From positions 1,302,001 to 1,366,000 of the forward strand of contig NZ_CP141059.1 in the NCBI RefSeq assembly GCF_034661235.1: DNA of 64,000 nt. The letters are read 5' to 3'. How positions within the stretch are numbered: the stretch's first letter is position 1; the number at the start of each line of letters is the position of its first letter. The notes beneath the pieces are model-generated. The model saw only the letters and a list, made by a program, of their open reading frames with translations. It was not told the DNA's origin and ran no database searches. Source of the stretch: Nocardioides bizhenqiangii. GTDB lineage: Bacteria > Actinomycetota > Actinomycetes > Propionibacteriales > Nocardioidaceae. This document shows, in pieces, positions 45,071 through 54,136 of the stretch. The position numbers were made by a program, and so were the translations under genes.

Positions 45071-45784
45071 GTGAGCCGTCAGCAGCCCGAGCAGCAGGCG
45101 CCGCCCGTCCAACGGCTGCGGATCCGCTACGCGAAGCGCGGTCGGCTGCGGTTCACCAGCCACCGCGACGTGAGCCGGGCCGTCGAACGGGCGGTCTTCC
45201 GCGCGGAGATCCCCATGGCCTACTCCTCGGGCTTCCACCCGCACCCGAGGATCTCCTACGCCGGCGCCTCGCCGACGGGTGCGGCGAGCGAGGCCGAGTA
45301 CCTCGAGCTCGGTCTCGCCGAGCGCCGCGACCCGGAGGACGTACGACGCGCCCTCGACGAGGCGCTGCCCGACGGGCTCGACGTCGCGGCGATCGTGGAG
45401 TCCCCGGGCGGTTCGCTCGCCGACCTGCTCGTGGCGAGCTCGTGGCTGGTCGAGATGCGCGGCGCGGACCCGGCAGCGGTCGGTGCCGCGGTGGCGTCCT
45501 TCCTCGCCACCGAGTCGGTGCCGGTCGAGCGGATGACCAAGAAGGGCCTCCGGACCTTCGACTGCCGCGCGGCCGTCGCCGCGCTCGAGGTCACCGACGT
45601 CGGCGGCGAACCGGCACTTTCGCTCGTGCTGCGCCACACCGTGCCCGCCGTACGCCCCGACGACGTGCTGTCCGGTCTGGCCGAGGTCTCCGGCTTCACA
45701 CCGCCGACGGCAGCACTGCTCACCCGCCTCGCCCAGGGCCCGCTCGACGAGACCGACGCCTCGGTCGGCGACCCGCTCCGATAG
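45071..45784 (+). CDS. TIGR03936 (DUF2344) radical-SAM-associated protein
   Basis: A 237-residue protein starting with RLRIRYAKRGRLRFTSHRDVSRAVERAVFRAEIPMAYS, the hallmark of DUF2344. It continues with FHPHPRISYAGASPTGAASEAEYLEL and an alpha/beta second half. The family is found beside or fused to TIGR03960 radical SAM proteins, and just upstream of Rne/Rng, in actinobacteria and Firmicutes; its biochemical role is not established. Here its radical SAM partner is at 34506, separated by accessory genes, while the Rne/Rng side of the order is kept. Confidence 0.9.
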   Translation: MSRQQPEQQAPPVQRLRIRYAKRGRLRFTSHRDVSRAVERAVFRAEIPMAYSSGFHPHPRISYAGASPTGAASEAEYLELGLAERRDPEDVRRALDEALPDGLDVAAIVESPGGSLADLLVASSWLVEMRGADPAAVGAAVASFLATESVPVERMTKKGLRTFDCRAAVAALEVTDVGGEPALSLVLRHTVPAVRPDDVLSGLAEVSGFTPPTAALLTRLAQGPLDETDASVGDPLR

Positions 45785-46185
45785 CCGGATCCGCCCGCGC
45801 CGGATGCGCCGGGATGCCGAGCGTCCACGTCCGGTGTGCGATACTCGCCACAGATCGGCCCCCAACGGTGCACCTCTGACAAGGCGCCCGGACAAACCGA
45901 TCCGACGACGTTCTCGCCGGTTCCGTAGCACGCAGACGGGCCCGGCACGGTGGAGGTTGAGACCTCGCCAGACCGCGACGCAGGTGGACGGATCGGTGAC
46001 AGCGATCCGGCGCCCGGGAAGAGCCCCGGACCACGCGACCGCGGCAGGCAGGGCTGAGCCGCCAGTGACGCTCCGCGGAGGATGTCGTCCCACTGAAGGC
46101 TTGCGCCGCCGGACCTCCTTCGAGAGAGCCGGACGGCGATGGACACGCCCGGACCGCCGAGAGGCGGCGGGCGGAGGAGCAGCGC
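45785..46185. other. 401-base non-coding leader of the RNase E/G gene
   Basis: No convincing gene is seen; the open frames here have an Arg-rich composition typical of non-coding high-GC DNA. A GATACT box (45840-45845) could be a -10 but has no good -35. Short hairpins are possible, for example GAGGT-TGAG-ACCTC (45953-45966) and CCGGG-aagagc-CCCGG near 46015-46030. A long leader before rne is reminiscent of the autoregulatory 5' UTR of E. coli rne, but no homology is claimed. Confidence 0.4.
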
Positions 46186-49071
46186 ATGGCTGACAACCCG
46201 GTCGACACCGTCGACACCCCCGCGACCGAAGCAGCACCCGCCGAGAGCAGCGCGCCGGCCACCGCCGACGCGACTCCCACGGAGAAGCCGGCGGCGAGAA
46301 AGAAGGCCGCCAAGAAGGCACCGGCGAAGAAGGCCGCGGCCAAGAAGGCCGCAGCCGCCGACGAAGCGCCCGGCGACGAGACGCCCGCCGGCGAGAAGCC
46401 CGCCGGCGAGAAGCCAGCGAAGAAGACCGCGGCGAAGAAGTCGCCCGCGAAGAAGACCGCGGCGAAGAAGACGACGGCCAAGAAGGCCGCGACCGCCACG
46501 AAGACCGACGATGCCGACCAGTCCGCCCTCGACGACGACGGCTCGCCCACGGCGGCCGTGCTGTTCCAGGCACCGGAGAAGAAGCCGGCTGCCAAGAGGA
46601 CGAAGGCGAAGCCCGCCGCGGCTCCGAAGGACGCCGACCAGCCCGAGGACGAGGACGACGAGCCCACCGCTGAGGACAGCGGCGACGAGGCCGAGGACGG
46701 CGACACCGAGCAGGGAGAGGGCGGCACCAGCACGGCTGCCCGTCGGCGCCGCCGCCGCGGCGGCCGCCGCCGCCGTAAGCCCGGTGGTGGAGGCGGTGCG
46801 GGCAACGACGACGCCGACTCCGACGAGTCCAACGACGGCGACGCGAAGCCGGACGCGGGGAGCGACGCCGTCGAGGACGTCGACACCCCCGACGGAGAGC
46901 CCACCGACGCCGACGGCGACCAGTCCGAGGGTGGCGGCACGTCGCCCTCCTCCCGCCGTCGCCGGCGTCGTCGCCGCGAGGGCGAGGGTGGCGGGAACGG
47001 CGACGACGCGAACACCGTGACCAGGGTGCGCAAGCCGCGCTCGCCCGAGGACGAGATCACCTCGATCTCCGGCTCGACCCGCCTCGAGGCCAAGAAGCAG
47101 CGCCGCCGCGACGGCCGCGAGGCAGGACGCCGCCGCGCACCCATCGTGAGCGAGGCCGAGTTCCTGGCCCGGCGCGAGTCCGTCGATCGCGTGATGGTGG
47201 TCCGCCAGCGCAAGGACCTGACCCAGATCGCGGTGCTCGAGGACAAGGTCCTCGTCGAGCACTACGTCGCCCGCGAGTCCCAGACCTCGATCATCGGCAA
47301 CGTCTACCTCGGCCGCGTGCAGAACGTGCTGCCCTCCATGGAGGCCGCCTTCATCGACATCGGCAAGGGCCGCAACGCGGTGCTCTACGCCGGTGAGGTC
47401 AACTGGTCGGCACTCGGCCACAAGGAGGGCGCGCCGCGCAAGATCGAGTCGGTCCTGAGCTCCGGCCAGACCGTGCTCGTCCAGGTCACGAAGGACCCGA
47501 TCGGACACAAGGGCGCCCGGCTCACCAGCCAGGTCAGCCTCGCCGGCCGGTTCCTCGTCTACGTCCCCGACGGGACCACCTCCGGCATCTCGCGCAAGCT
47601 GCCCGACACCGAGCGAGGCCGGCTCAAGGCCCTGCTGAAGGAGATCGTCCCCGACACGGCCGGCGTCATCGTGCGGACCGCTGCCGAGGGCGCGTCCGAG
47701 GACGAGCTCACCCGCGACGTCGAGCGACTCAAGGCGCGCTGGGACGACATCGAGAAGAAGATCGCCAAGGGCAACGCGCCGCAGCTCCTGTACGGCGAGC
47801 CGGACCTCACCCTCAAGGTGGTCCGCGACCTCTTCACCGAGGACTTCGGCAAGCTGGTCGTCCAGGGCGACGAGGTGTGGGAGACCGTCCACGAGTACGT
47901 CGAGCAGATCGCGCCCGACCTGAGCGAGCGGATGGAGCACTACCAGACGTCGGCCGACGGCGCGGGTGACCAGTCGGGCAAGCCCGACGTCTTCGCGGCA
48001 TACCGGATCGACGAGCAGATCGCCAAGGGCCTCGACCGCAAGGTGTGGCTCCCGTCCGGCGGATCGCTGGTCATCGACCGCACCGAGGCGATGACCGTCG
48101 TCGACGTCAACACCGGCAAGTTCACCGGTTCGGGCGGCAACCTCGAGGAGACGGTCACCAAGAACAACCTGGAGGCTGCTGAGGAGATCGTCCGGCAGCT
48201 CCGGCTCCGGGACATCGGCGGCATCATCGTCGTCGACTTCATCGACATGGTGCTCGAGTCGAACCGGGACCTGGTCCTGCGTCGGCTCGTCGAGTGCCTC
48301 GGCCGCGACCGGACCCGCCACCAGGTGGCGGAGGTCACCTCGCTCGGCCTGGTCCAGATGACACGGAAGCGGATCGGCACCGGCCTGCTCGAGGCGTTCA
48401 GCGAGACCTGTGACCACTGCCAGGGCCGCGGGGTCGTTGTCCACGACCTGCCCGTCGAGCCGCGCCGCGGTGGCGGGGACGACGACTCCCGCCGCGGGGG
48501 CAACCGCCGTCGCCGGGGCAAGAGCGGTGGATCCCAGGCTGACGAGGCGGCCTCGAAGGCCGTGCCGTCGCCCAAGGACATCGCTGCGATGGCCAAGCCG
48601 CCTGCGCCGGACGCGGAGGACGAGTCCGACGAGCGTGACGAGGCGCCCATCGGCGACGTGATCGTGGACCAGACGCCGGTCGACCCGGCACTCGTGGACG
48701 AGGCACCCGTGGACGAGACGCTCGTGGACGAGGAGCCCGTGGTGCCGCCCGTGGACGAGACGCCCGTGGACGAGACGCCTGCTGACGAGGCGGCTGCTGA
48801 CGAGGCACCCGCTGACGAGGTGGCCCCCGCCGAGGCCGCCGCCCCTGTCGAGTCGGTCGAACCCGCCGAGCCGGTCGAGCCCGCCGAGCCGGTCGAGCCC
48901 GCCGCTCCGAAGGTCGTCACCCGCACCCGTCGCCGCGCCGCAACCCGCCCGGCGGGACCGCCGGCCAGCACCGCGCCGGTCGTCGAGCCGGAGAACGATC
49001 GAGAGCACGCTCCCGAGGAGCCCCACGTCGAGCACGTTCCGATCAAGCGGAGGGGCACCCGCAAGCGTTGA
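46186..49071 (+). CDS. rne: Ribonuclease E/G (Rne/Rng)
   Basis: A 961-residue endoribonuclease for RNA decay and rRNA/tRNA maturation. Residues 30-110 are Lys/Ala-rich with repeated AKKA units like histone H1. Residues 110-330 alternate acidic and Arg-rich runs (RRRRRGGRRRRK). The S1 domain starts at ~365 (IGNVYLGRVQNVLPSMEAAFIDIG). The DNase I-like catalytic part carries VVDVNTGKF (~640) and IVVDFIDM. The zinc-link CDHCQGRG is at ~742. The tail (755-961) has repeated PVDET/PADEA units. The extensions are disordered and probably bind RNA or partner proteins. GGAGGAG precedes the ATG. It lies directly before rplU-rpmA, as in other actinobacteria. Confidence 0.95.
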   Translation: MADNPVDTVDTPATEAAPAESSAPATADATPTEKPAARKKAAKKAPAKKAAAKKAAAADEAPGDETPAGEKPAGEKPAKKTAAKKSPAKKTAAKKTTAKKAATATKTDDADQSALDDDGSPTAAVLFQAPEKKPAAKRTKAKPAAAPKDADQPEDEDDEPTAEDSGDEAEDGDTEQGEGGTSTAARRRRRRGGRRRRKPGGGGGAGNDDADSDESNDGDAKPDAGSDAVEDVDTPDGEPTDADGDQSEGGGTSPSSRRRRRRRREGEGGGNGDDANTVTRVRKPRSPEDEITSISGSTRLEAKKQRRRDGREAGRRRAPIVSEAEFLARRESVDRVMVVRQRKDLTQIAVLEDKVLVEHYVARESQTSIIGNVYLGRVQNVLPSMEAAFIDIGKGRNAVLYAGEVNWSALGHKEGAPRKIESVLSSGQTVLVQVTKDPIGHKGARLTSQVSLAGRFLVYVPDGTTSGISRKLPDTERGRLKALLKEIVPDTAGVIVRTAAEGASEDELTRDVERLKARWDDIEKKIAKGNAPQLLYGEPDLTLKVVRDLFTEDFGKLVVQGDEVWETVHEYVEQIAPDLSERMEHYQTSADGAGDQSGKPDVFAAYRIDEQIAKGLDRKVWLPSGGSLVIDRTEAMTVVDVNTGKFTGSGGNLEETVTKNNLEAAEEIVRQLRLRDIGGIIVVDFIDMVLESNRDLVLRRLVECLGRDRTRHQVAEVTSLGLVQMTRKRIGTGLLEAFSETCDHCQGRGVVVHDLPVEPRRGGGDDDSRRGGNRRRRGKSGGSQADEAASKAVPSPKDIAAMAKPPAPDAEDESDERDEAPIGDVIVDQTPVDPALVDEAPVDETLVDEEPVVPPVDETPVDETPADEAAADEAPADEVAPAEAAAPVESVEPAEPVEPAEPVEPAAPKVVTRTRRRAATRPAGPPASTAPVVEPENDREHAPEEPHVEHVPIKRRGTRKR

Positions 49072-49095
49072 CCCACGCGATCACGCGCTGGGATT

Positions 49096-49124
49096 TTGCT
49101 GTGACCTGCCGTGATCCGTACTAT
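49096..49124 (+). promoter_or_regulatory. Primary-sigma promoter of rplU-rpmA
   Basis: TTGCTG (49096-49101) and TACTAT (49119-49124) with a 17-base spacer. Transcription would start near 49131, leaving a ~110-base leader before the rplU start. Confidence 0.65.
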
Positions 49125-49241
49125 TGAACGTCGGCGCGCCCTGCGTGCCTCTCTGCCTGGCATCCCGCTCTCTGCCCTCACGGGTCGACGTCGTGGTGTG
49201 CCGCAGACCCAGACGACGAGGTTCAGACGAAGGAGACCGCG

Positions 49242-49544
49242 GTGTACGCGATCGTGCGCGCAGGCGCGAAGCAGCAGAAGGTCGCTGTCGGCGACGTCAT
49301 CGAGATCGACAAGATCTCCACGCCGGTCGGCGACACCCTGAAGCTGCCCGTGGTCATGGCGGTCGACGGCGAGACCGTCACCACCACCGGTCTCGACAAG
49401 GCTGCGGTGACCGTCGAGGTCCTCGGTGCCACCAAGGGGCCCAAGATCGTCATCCAGAAGTTCAAGAACAAGACCGGCTACAAGAAGCGGCAGGGTCACC
49501 GCCAGAAGTACACCCAGGTCAAGGTCACCGACATCAAGATCTGA
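49242..49544 (+). CDS. rplU: 50S ribosomal protein L21
   Basis: A 100-residue ribosomal protein beginning [23 protein letters not shown] and ending [17 protein letters not shown], the L21 ends. It binds 23S rRNA in the large subunit. The start is GTG, preceded by AAGGAG at the right distance. It is first in the rplU-rpmA operon with the promoter at 49096. Confidence 0.97.
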   Translation: MYAIVRAGAKQQKVAVGDVIEIDKISTPVGDTLKLPVVMAVDGETVTTTGLDKAAVTVEVLGATKGPKIVIQKFKNKTGYKKRQGHRQKYTQVKVTDIKI

Positions 49545-49587
49545 GCCCCGACCACCGGTCGGCTCACACCTCCTAAGGACTGAAGAG

Positions 49588-49845
49588 ATGGCACACAAGA
49601 AGGGCGCGGCGTCCACCAAGAACGGGCGCGACTCCAACGCTCAGCGACTCGGCGTCAAGCGGTTCGGTGGCCAGGTCGTCAGCGCGGGCGAGATCATCGT
49701 CCGTCAGCGCGGCACCCACTTCCACCCCGGCTCCAACGTCGGCCGTGGCGGCGACGACACGCTGTTCGCCCTCGAGGCCGGCGCGGTCGAGTTCGGCCGC
49801 AAGCGCGGCCGCAAGGTCGTCAACATCGTCCCGGCGGCTGAGTGA
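49588..49845 (+). CDS. rpmA: 50S ribosomal protein L27
   Basis: An 85-residue protein, [29 protein letters not shown], the conserved L27 start whose N-terminus reaches the peptidyl-transferase centre. It begins directly with MAHKKG and needs no N-terminal cleavage, unlike the Firmicutes form. AAGGA is 8 bases before the ATG. It lies 43 bases after rplU in the same operon, with a strong terminator 24 bases beyond its stop. Confidence 0.97.
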   Translation: MAHKKGAASTKNGRDSNAQRLGVKRFGGQVVSAGEIIVRQRGTHFHPGSNVGRGGDDTLFALEAGAVEFGRKRGRKVVNIVPAAE

Positions 49846-49868
49846 CGCTCAGCTGACTGCAGGCTCAG

Positions 49869-49897
49869 AAAGGGCGTCCCGGATCGGGACGCCCTTT
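49869..49897 (+). terminator. Strong hairpin terminator after rpmA
   Basis: AAAGGGCGTCCC (49869-49880) and GGGACGCCCTTT (49886-49897) form a perfect 12-bp stem with loop GGATC, followed by a pyrimidine-rich TCCTCATTTC. It is the clearest intrinsic terminator in the window and separates rplU-rpmA from obgE. Confidence 0.85.
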
Positions 49898-49902
49898 CCT
49901 CA

Positions 49903-49930
49903 TTTCAACCTTCATCCCAACTGAAAGACT
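49903..49930 (+). promoter_or_regulatory. Promoter of obgE-proB, leaderless
   Basis: TTTCAA (49903-49908), a 16-base spacer and AAGACT (49925-49930) lie just after the rpmA terminator. Only 6 bases separate the -10 from the obgE ATG, and there is no Shine-Dalgarno sequence. Confidence 0.45.
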
Positions 49931-49936
49931 GGTCCC

Positions 49937-51487
49937 ATGGCCGTTCCCACATTCGTCGACCGGGTGGCGCTGCACATCGCGGCGGGTCGCGGGGGCAACG
50001 GCGTCGCGTCGGTGCACCGCGAGAAGTTCAAGCCGCTCGGCGGTCCCGACGGCGGCAACGGCGGACCCGGCGGTTCGGTGATCCTCCGGGTCGACCCCGA
50101 CGTGACCACGCTCCTCGACTACCACCACAGCCCGAAGCGGCGCGCCGAGCACGGCGGCCACGGCGCCGGCGGGCGCCGCAACGGCACGCACGGCGACGAC
50201 CTGGTGCTCCCCGTGCCCGACGGCACCGTCGTCAAGCAGCCTGACGGTGCGGTGATCGCCGACCTGGTCGGCGCCGGCACCGAGCTGGTCATCGCCCAGG
50301 GCGGACGGGGCGGCCTCGGCAACGCCGCCCTCGCCTCCGCGACGCGGAAGGCGCCCGGCTTCGCGCTGCTCGGCGAGCCCGGCGACGAGATCGAGGTCGT
50401 GCTCGAGCTCAAGGTGGTCGCCGACATCGGCCTGGTCGGCTTCCCGAGCGCCGGCAAGTCCAGCCTGATCGCCGCGATCTCGCGGGCACGGCCCAAGATC
50501 GCCGACTACCCGTTCACCACCCTGGTCCCCAACCTCGGTGTGGTGACGGCGGGCGACACGACGTTCACGGTCGCCGACGTACCCGGACTGATCGAGGGCG
50601 CGGCCGAGGGCCGCGGCCTCGGGCACGACTTCCTGCGCCACATCGAGCGGTGCGCCGCCCTGGTCCACGTCCTCGACACCGCCACCCTGGAGCCCGGACG
50701 CAACCCGGTCGACGACCTCGAGGTCATCGAGGCGGAGCTGGCCCGCTACGGCGGCCTGGACGACCGCCCCCGGTTGGTCGCGCTCAACAAGGTCGACGTC
50801 CCCGACGGCCGCGACATCTCCGGCATGGTCGTCGACGAGCTGCGCGGGCGCGGACTGCAGGTCTTCGAGATCTCTGCCGCCTCGGGGGAGGGCACCCGCG
50901 AGCTGACCTACGCGATGGCCGAGATCGTGCTCGCCGCGCGGGCGGAGAAGGCAGCCGAGGTCGTGGAGCGGATCGTGCTGCGACCGAAGGGTGTCGACGG
51001 CGACGAGTTCACCGTCCGCAAGACCGGCGCCGGCTGGCGGGTGCGGGGTGTGAAGCCGGAGCGCTGGGTGCGCCAGACCGACTTCAGCAACGACGAGGCA
51101 GTGGGCTTCCTCGCCGACCGGCTCAACCGGCTCGGTGTCGAGACCAAGCTGCTCGAGCTCGGAGCGGAGGAGGGCGACGCCGTCCTCATCGGCCACCCCG
51201 ACGACTCGGTGGTCTTCGACTTCAAGCCGGGCATCGACGCCGGCGCCGAGAATCTCTCGCGCCGCGGCCAGGACGAGCGGTTCCAGGAGGACCGGCCGGC
51301 CGCGCGACGGCGGCGCGACATCCAGGAGAGCATGCCGGAACGAGGCGAGACCGAGACCCGGGCCGACGTCGCCCGACGCCTCGACCAGCCCGAGAAGTAC
51401 GGCCCGTTGGCCTACGAGATCGGTTCGGACGACGACCCGGACGCGAGCGATGTCCCAGCTCGGCGGGAAGAGGATCCCGGTGAGTGA
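49937..51487 (+). CDS. obgE: Obg-family GTPase (CgtA)
   Basis: A 516-residue GTPase for 50S assembly and the stress response. The glycine-rich Obg fold is at the N-terminus ([29 protein letters not shown]). The G domain has G1 GFPSAGKSS (~168-176), switch [13 protein letters not shown]3 [12 protein letters not shown] and G4 NKVD. A C-terminal OCT domain follows ([19 protein letters not shown]...). The last ~60 residues are a charged extension seen in actinobacterial Obg. The ATG at 49937 starts [10 protein letters not shown]. It overlaps proB by 8 bases. Confidence 0.97.
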   Translation: MAVPTFVDRVALHIAAGRGGNGVASVHREKFKPLGGPDGGNGGPGGSVILRVDPDVTTLLDYHHSPKRRAEHGGHGAGGRRNGTHGDDLVLPVPDGTVVKQPDGAVIADLVGAGTELVIAQGGRGGLGNAALASATRKAPGFALLGEPGDEIEVVLELKVVADIGLVGFPSAGKSSLIAAISRARPKIADYPFTTLVPNLGVVTAGDTTFTVADVPGLIEGAAEGRGLGHDFLRHIERCAALVHVLDTATLEPGRNPVDDLEVIEAELARYGGLDDRPRLVALNKVDVPDGRDISGMVVDELRGRGLQVFEISAASGEGTRELTYAMAEIVLAARAEKAAEVVERIVLRPKGVDGDEFTVRKTGAGWRVRGVKPERWVRQTDFSNDEAVGFLADRLNRLGVETKLLELGAEEGDAVLIGHPDDSVVFDFKPGIDAGAENLSRRGQDERFQEDRPAARRRRDIQESMPERGETETRADVARRLDQPEKYGPLAYEIGSDDDPDASDVPARREEDPGE

Positions 51488-52595
51488 CCGGCCGGCCGTG
51501 GTCGACGCCCGTCGGGTCGTCGTCAAGGTCGGCTCGTCCTCCCTCACCACGGCCGAGGGTGGCATCGATCCCCACCGCGTCAGCGCGCTGGTCGACGTAC
51601 TCGCGTCCGCGCGGGCAGCCGGCGCCGAGGTCGTCCTGGTGTCGTCGGGTGCGATCGCCGCGGGCCTGGCGCCGCTCGGCCTCAAGAGGCGGCCCCGCGG
51701 CCTGGCGGCGCAGCAGGCCGCCGCGTCCGTCGGTCAGGGGCTGCTCGTGCACCGCTACACCGAGGAGCTGGCGCGGCACGGACTGACCGCCGGGCAGGTG
51801 CTGCTCACGCTCGACGACGTCACCCGCCGCTCGCACTACCGCAACGCCCACCAGACCTTCACCAAGCTGCTCGAGCTCGGTGTGATCCCGATCGTCAACG
51901 AGAACGACACGGTCGCCACCACGGAGATCCGGTTCGGCGACAACGACCGGCTCGCGGCGCTCGTGGCCCACCTCGTCCACGCGGACCTGCTGCTCCTGCT
52001 GTCCGACGTCGACGGCCTGTACGACGGACCGCCGCACCGCCCCGGCACCAACCTGATCCCCGAGGTGCGCTCCGACGCCGACCTCGACGGCATCGCGATC
52101 GGTGCCGCAGGAGCGGCCGGTGTCGGTACCGGCGGGATGGGCACCAAGCTCGACGCCGCGAGCATCGCGACCGGGTCGGGCATCGCCGTCGTGCTGACCT
52201 CGGCCGAGCACGCCGCCGCCGCCCTCGCAGGAGAACCGGTGGGCACCCTCTTCCACGCCAGCGGACGGCGCCGGCCGACCCGGCAGCTGTGGCTGCGGCA
52301 CGCCACCGAGGCCAAGGGCGCGGTCGTCCTCGACGCCGGAGCGGTGCGCGCGGTCGTCGAGCGGCACGCCTCGCTGTTGGCCGCCGGCATCACGTCGGTC
52401 TCCGGCAGCTTCGTCGCCGGCGATCCCGTCGACCTGCTCGGCCCCGACGGCACGGTCGTCGCCCGCGGCCTGGTCAACTTCGACGCCGCCGAGCTCCCCG
52501 ACCTGCTCGGCCGCTCGACCAAGGACCTCAAGCGCGAGCTGGGTGCGGCGTACGAGCGCGAGGTCGTCCACGTCGACGACCTAGTGCTGCTCTGA
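51480..52595 (+). CDS. proB: Glutamate 5-kinase
   Basis: A 371-residue enzyme that phosphorylates glutamate in the first step of proline synthesis. The amino-acid kinase domain has [43 protein letters not shown] and [15 protein letters not shown]-terminal PUA domain ([17 protein letters not shown] to FDAAEL) is present. The GTG at 51480 is chosen because GAGGA is 5 bases upstream; an ATG at 51450 would add 10 residues and overlap obgE by 38 bases. Translation is coupled to obgE. proA is not in the window, so the pathway partner is elsewhere. A palindromic repeat begins 8 bases after the stop. Confidence 0.95.
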   Translation: MSDRPAVVDARRVVVKVGSSSLTTAEGGIDPHRVSALVDVLASARAAGAEVVLVSSGAIAAGLAPLGLKRRPRGLAAQQAAASVGQGLLVHRYTEELARHGLTAGQVLLTLDDVTRRSHYRNAHQTFTKLLELGVIPIVNENDTVATTEIRFGDNDRLAALVAHLVHADLLLLLSDVDGLYDGPPHRPGTNLIPEVRSDADLDGIAIGAAGAAGVGTGGMGTKLDAASIATGSGIAVVLTSAEHAAAALAGEPVGTLFHASGRRRPTRQLWLRHATEAKGAVVLDAGAVRAVVERHASLLAAGITSVSGSFVAGDPVDLLGPDGTVVARGLVNFDAAELPDLLGRSTKDLKRELGAAYEREVVHVDDLVLL

Positions 52596-52603
52596 AATTG
52601 CGC

Positions 52604-52751
52604 GAGCGTGTCGCGGATCGTGCGGCACCGCACGGACCATCGCTTCGCTCGGCCCGCGGGCACCGCACGATGCGGCTTCGCCGCAGCGCGACACGCTGCC
52701 GCGCGCGCAGTTGACGCGGTCACGGCTTACGGCTGCTTGGCGGCTTGCGGC
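52604..52751. repeat. Palindromic repeat element, copy B
   Basis: Begins 8 bases after the proB stop. Perfect ends GCGTGTCGCG (52606-52615) and CGCGACACGC (52687-52696) bracket internal hairpins. The first 133 bases (52604-52736) are identical to 52759-52891. See copies A and C. Confidence 0.85.
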
Positions 52752-52758
52752 GATTCGC

Positions 52759-52905
52759 GAGCGTGTCGCGGATCGTGCGGCACCGCACGGACCATCGCTT
52801 CGCTCGGCCCGCGGGCACCGCACGATGCGGCTTCGCCGCAGCGCGACACGCTGCCGCGCGCGCAGTTGACGCGGTCACGGCTTACGGCTGCTCGGCGGCG
52901 TGCGG
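52759..52905. repeat. Palindromic repeat element, copy C (tandem with B)
   Basis: A direct duplicate of copy B at an offset of 155 bases, identical over 133 bases and then diverging after GGCTGC. GCGTGTCGCG at 52761-52770 opens the inverted repeat. It lies between the convergent proB and monooxygenase genes. Confidence 0.85.
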
Positions 52906-52927
52906 GTCCGTCCCTACCACGGGGATC

Positions 52928-52969
52928 GAACGCCGAGCCGGCCCGTTCAAACGGGCCGGGTCGGCGTTC
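52928..52969. terminator. Bidirectional hairpin between proB and monooxygenase
   Basis: A 20-base arm at 52928-52947 (starting GAACGCCGAG) pairs with 52950-52969 (ending TCGGCGTTC): 19 of 20 positions match, with one G-G mismatch and a 2-base loop. It lies between convergent genes, so it probably terminates both. Confidence 0.6.
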
Positions 52970-53008
52970 AGATGCGCCGGGTCGGCGTTCAGATGCGACG
53001 GGTCGGCG
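52957..53008. repeat. 21-bp tandem repeat, 2.5 units
   Basis: CGGGTCGGCGTTCAGATGCG occurs at 52957-52976 and 52978-52997, and its first half again at 52999-53008. The first unit overlaps the right arm of the hairpin. It ends 3 bases before the monooxygenase stop codon. Confidence 0.8.
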
Positions 53009-53011
53009 CAA

Positions 53012-54136
53012 TCACCAGGGGAAGGCGCCGGTGCCGCCGACCTTGGCCAGGGTGCGGAGCATCAGCGCGTCGGGCATCAGCCGGGCGAACTGGTGCAGGC
53101 CGGACGGGACGTTGATCGCACGACCAGCCGCGCGGGAGAGGCCCACCACGCGCGTGACGGGTCCGCGGCGCAAGGACTCGAAGGCGGTGAAGGCGGCGGC
53201 CGGTGAGCGCGTCTGCCGCAGCAGCCGCGCGAGCACGGCCGCGTCGACGAGCGCTTGGCAGCCGCCCTGGCCGAGGTGTGGTCGCATGGCGTGGGCCGCG
53301 TCGCCGATGACGACGACCGGGCCGTCGGTCCAGCGACGGGGGAGCGCCCGGTCCATCACGTCGTTGCGGGTGACGGACACCGGGTCGGTCGCGGCGAGGA
53401 CCTCGCGCACCGGATCCGGCCAGCCGGAGAACGCCGCCTCGAGGTGCGCGACCTCGTCGCCGACGGCACCGCCGGCGGGCTCGCGGACGGTGGCGAACCA
53501 GTAGCTCGCGTCCTCACCGAGCGGCACCACGCCGAACTCCCGGTGCGCACCCCACATCTGCACCGGCTCGAACCCGCCGAAATCGGCGATCCCGCGCCAC
53601 GCCGGGTAGCCGGCGTACCGCTCCGGCAACCCGGGGTGCAGCGTCCGCGCGATCTCCGACCGGTAGCCGTCCGCGCCGACGAGCGCGCTCGCCTCGACCG
53701 GCTCGCCGTCCGTGCGCACCTGGACGCGGTCGTGGTCGTGACGGTAGCCGCGGACCGCGGTGCCGAGCAGCACGGTGCCGGGCTTGATCTGCGCGTGGAG
53801 GATCTCGATCAGGTCGCCCCGGCGGACGGCGACGAGCGGCCCGCCCAGCGCTGCCGCCGACTGCTCGAGGTCCAGCGAGCGGAGCACCCGGCCGCCGCGG
53901 GTGGTGATGGTCCCAGCACCGAGGGGGTGGCCCGCGCGTCGGACCTCGTCACCCACGCCGATCTCGTCGAGCGCAGCGATCGCATTGGGCCACAGCGTGA
54001 TCGCACCGCCGGAGCTGCCGAGCTCGGGCCGTTCGTCGGCCAGCAGGTACGGCGTCGCCGTCTCGGTGCGCTGCAGACCGGCAGCGAGCGCGAGACCGGC
54101 GATGCCGGCCCCGGCGATCACCAGCGGCTGCTCCAT
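53012..54136 (-). CDS. FAD-dependent aromatic-type monooxygenase
   Basis: A 374-residue class A flavin monooxygenase. It has the N-terminal GxGxxG ([16 protein letters not shown]), the DG motif [13 protein letters not shown] that contacts FAD and NADPH, and the GD motif [18 protein letters not shown]. The last ~80 residues are helical. These enzymes hydroxylate aromatic or related compounds; the substrate is unknown. The ATG at 54136 shares one base with the stop of the RTX gene (TAATG), so the two are cotranscribed and coupled, an odd pairing. Its end meets the hairpin/repeat region shared with proB. Confidence 0.87.
   Translation of the reverse strand: MEQPLVIAGAGIAGLALAAGLQRTETATPYLLADERPELGSSGGAITLWPNAIAALDEIGVGDEVRRAGHPLGAGTITTRGGRVLRSLDLEQSAAALGGPLVAVRRGDLIEILHAQIKPGTVLLGTAVRGYRHDHDRVQVRTDGEPVEASALVGADGYRSEIARTLHPGLPERYAGYPAWRGIADFGGFEPVQMWGAHREFGVVPLGEDASYWFATVREPAGGAVGDEVAHLEAAFSGWPDPVREVLAATDPVSVTRNDVMDRALPRRWTDGPVVVIGDAAHAMRPHLGQGGCQALVDAAVLARLLRQTRSPAAAFTAFESLRRGPVTRVVGLSRAAGRAINVPSGLHQFARLMPDALMLRTLAKVGGTGAFPW

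Noticed and set aside
42273..45074. Plus-strand open frame antisense to the DUF4190-like genes and out of frame with the winged-helix gene
   Set aside because: The three genes it overlaps have proper starts, helices and cysteine patterns; this frame does not.
45804..46193. 129-codon open frame upstream of rne
   Set aside because: Arg-rich (RRRSRRFRS) with no ribosome-binding site or motif; treated as leader DNA.
45256..49035. Long minus-strand open frame across TIGR03936 and rne
   Set aside because: Antisense of two well-supported genes; repeated Leu/Gly/Val runs mirror the rne repeats and no start site or domain is seen.
52608..53504. Open frame running through the palindromic repeats
   Set aside because: The repeated peptide comes from duplicated non-coding DNA, and the frame continues antisense into the monooxygenase gene.
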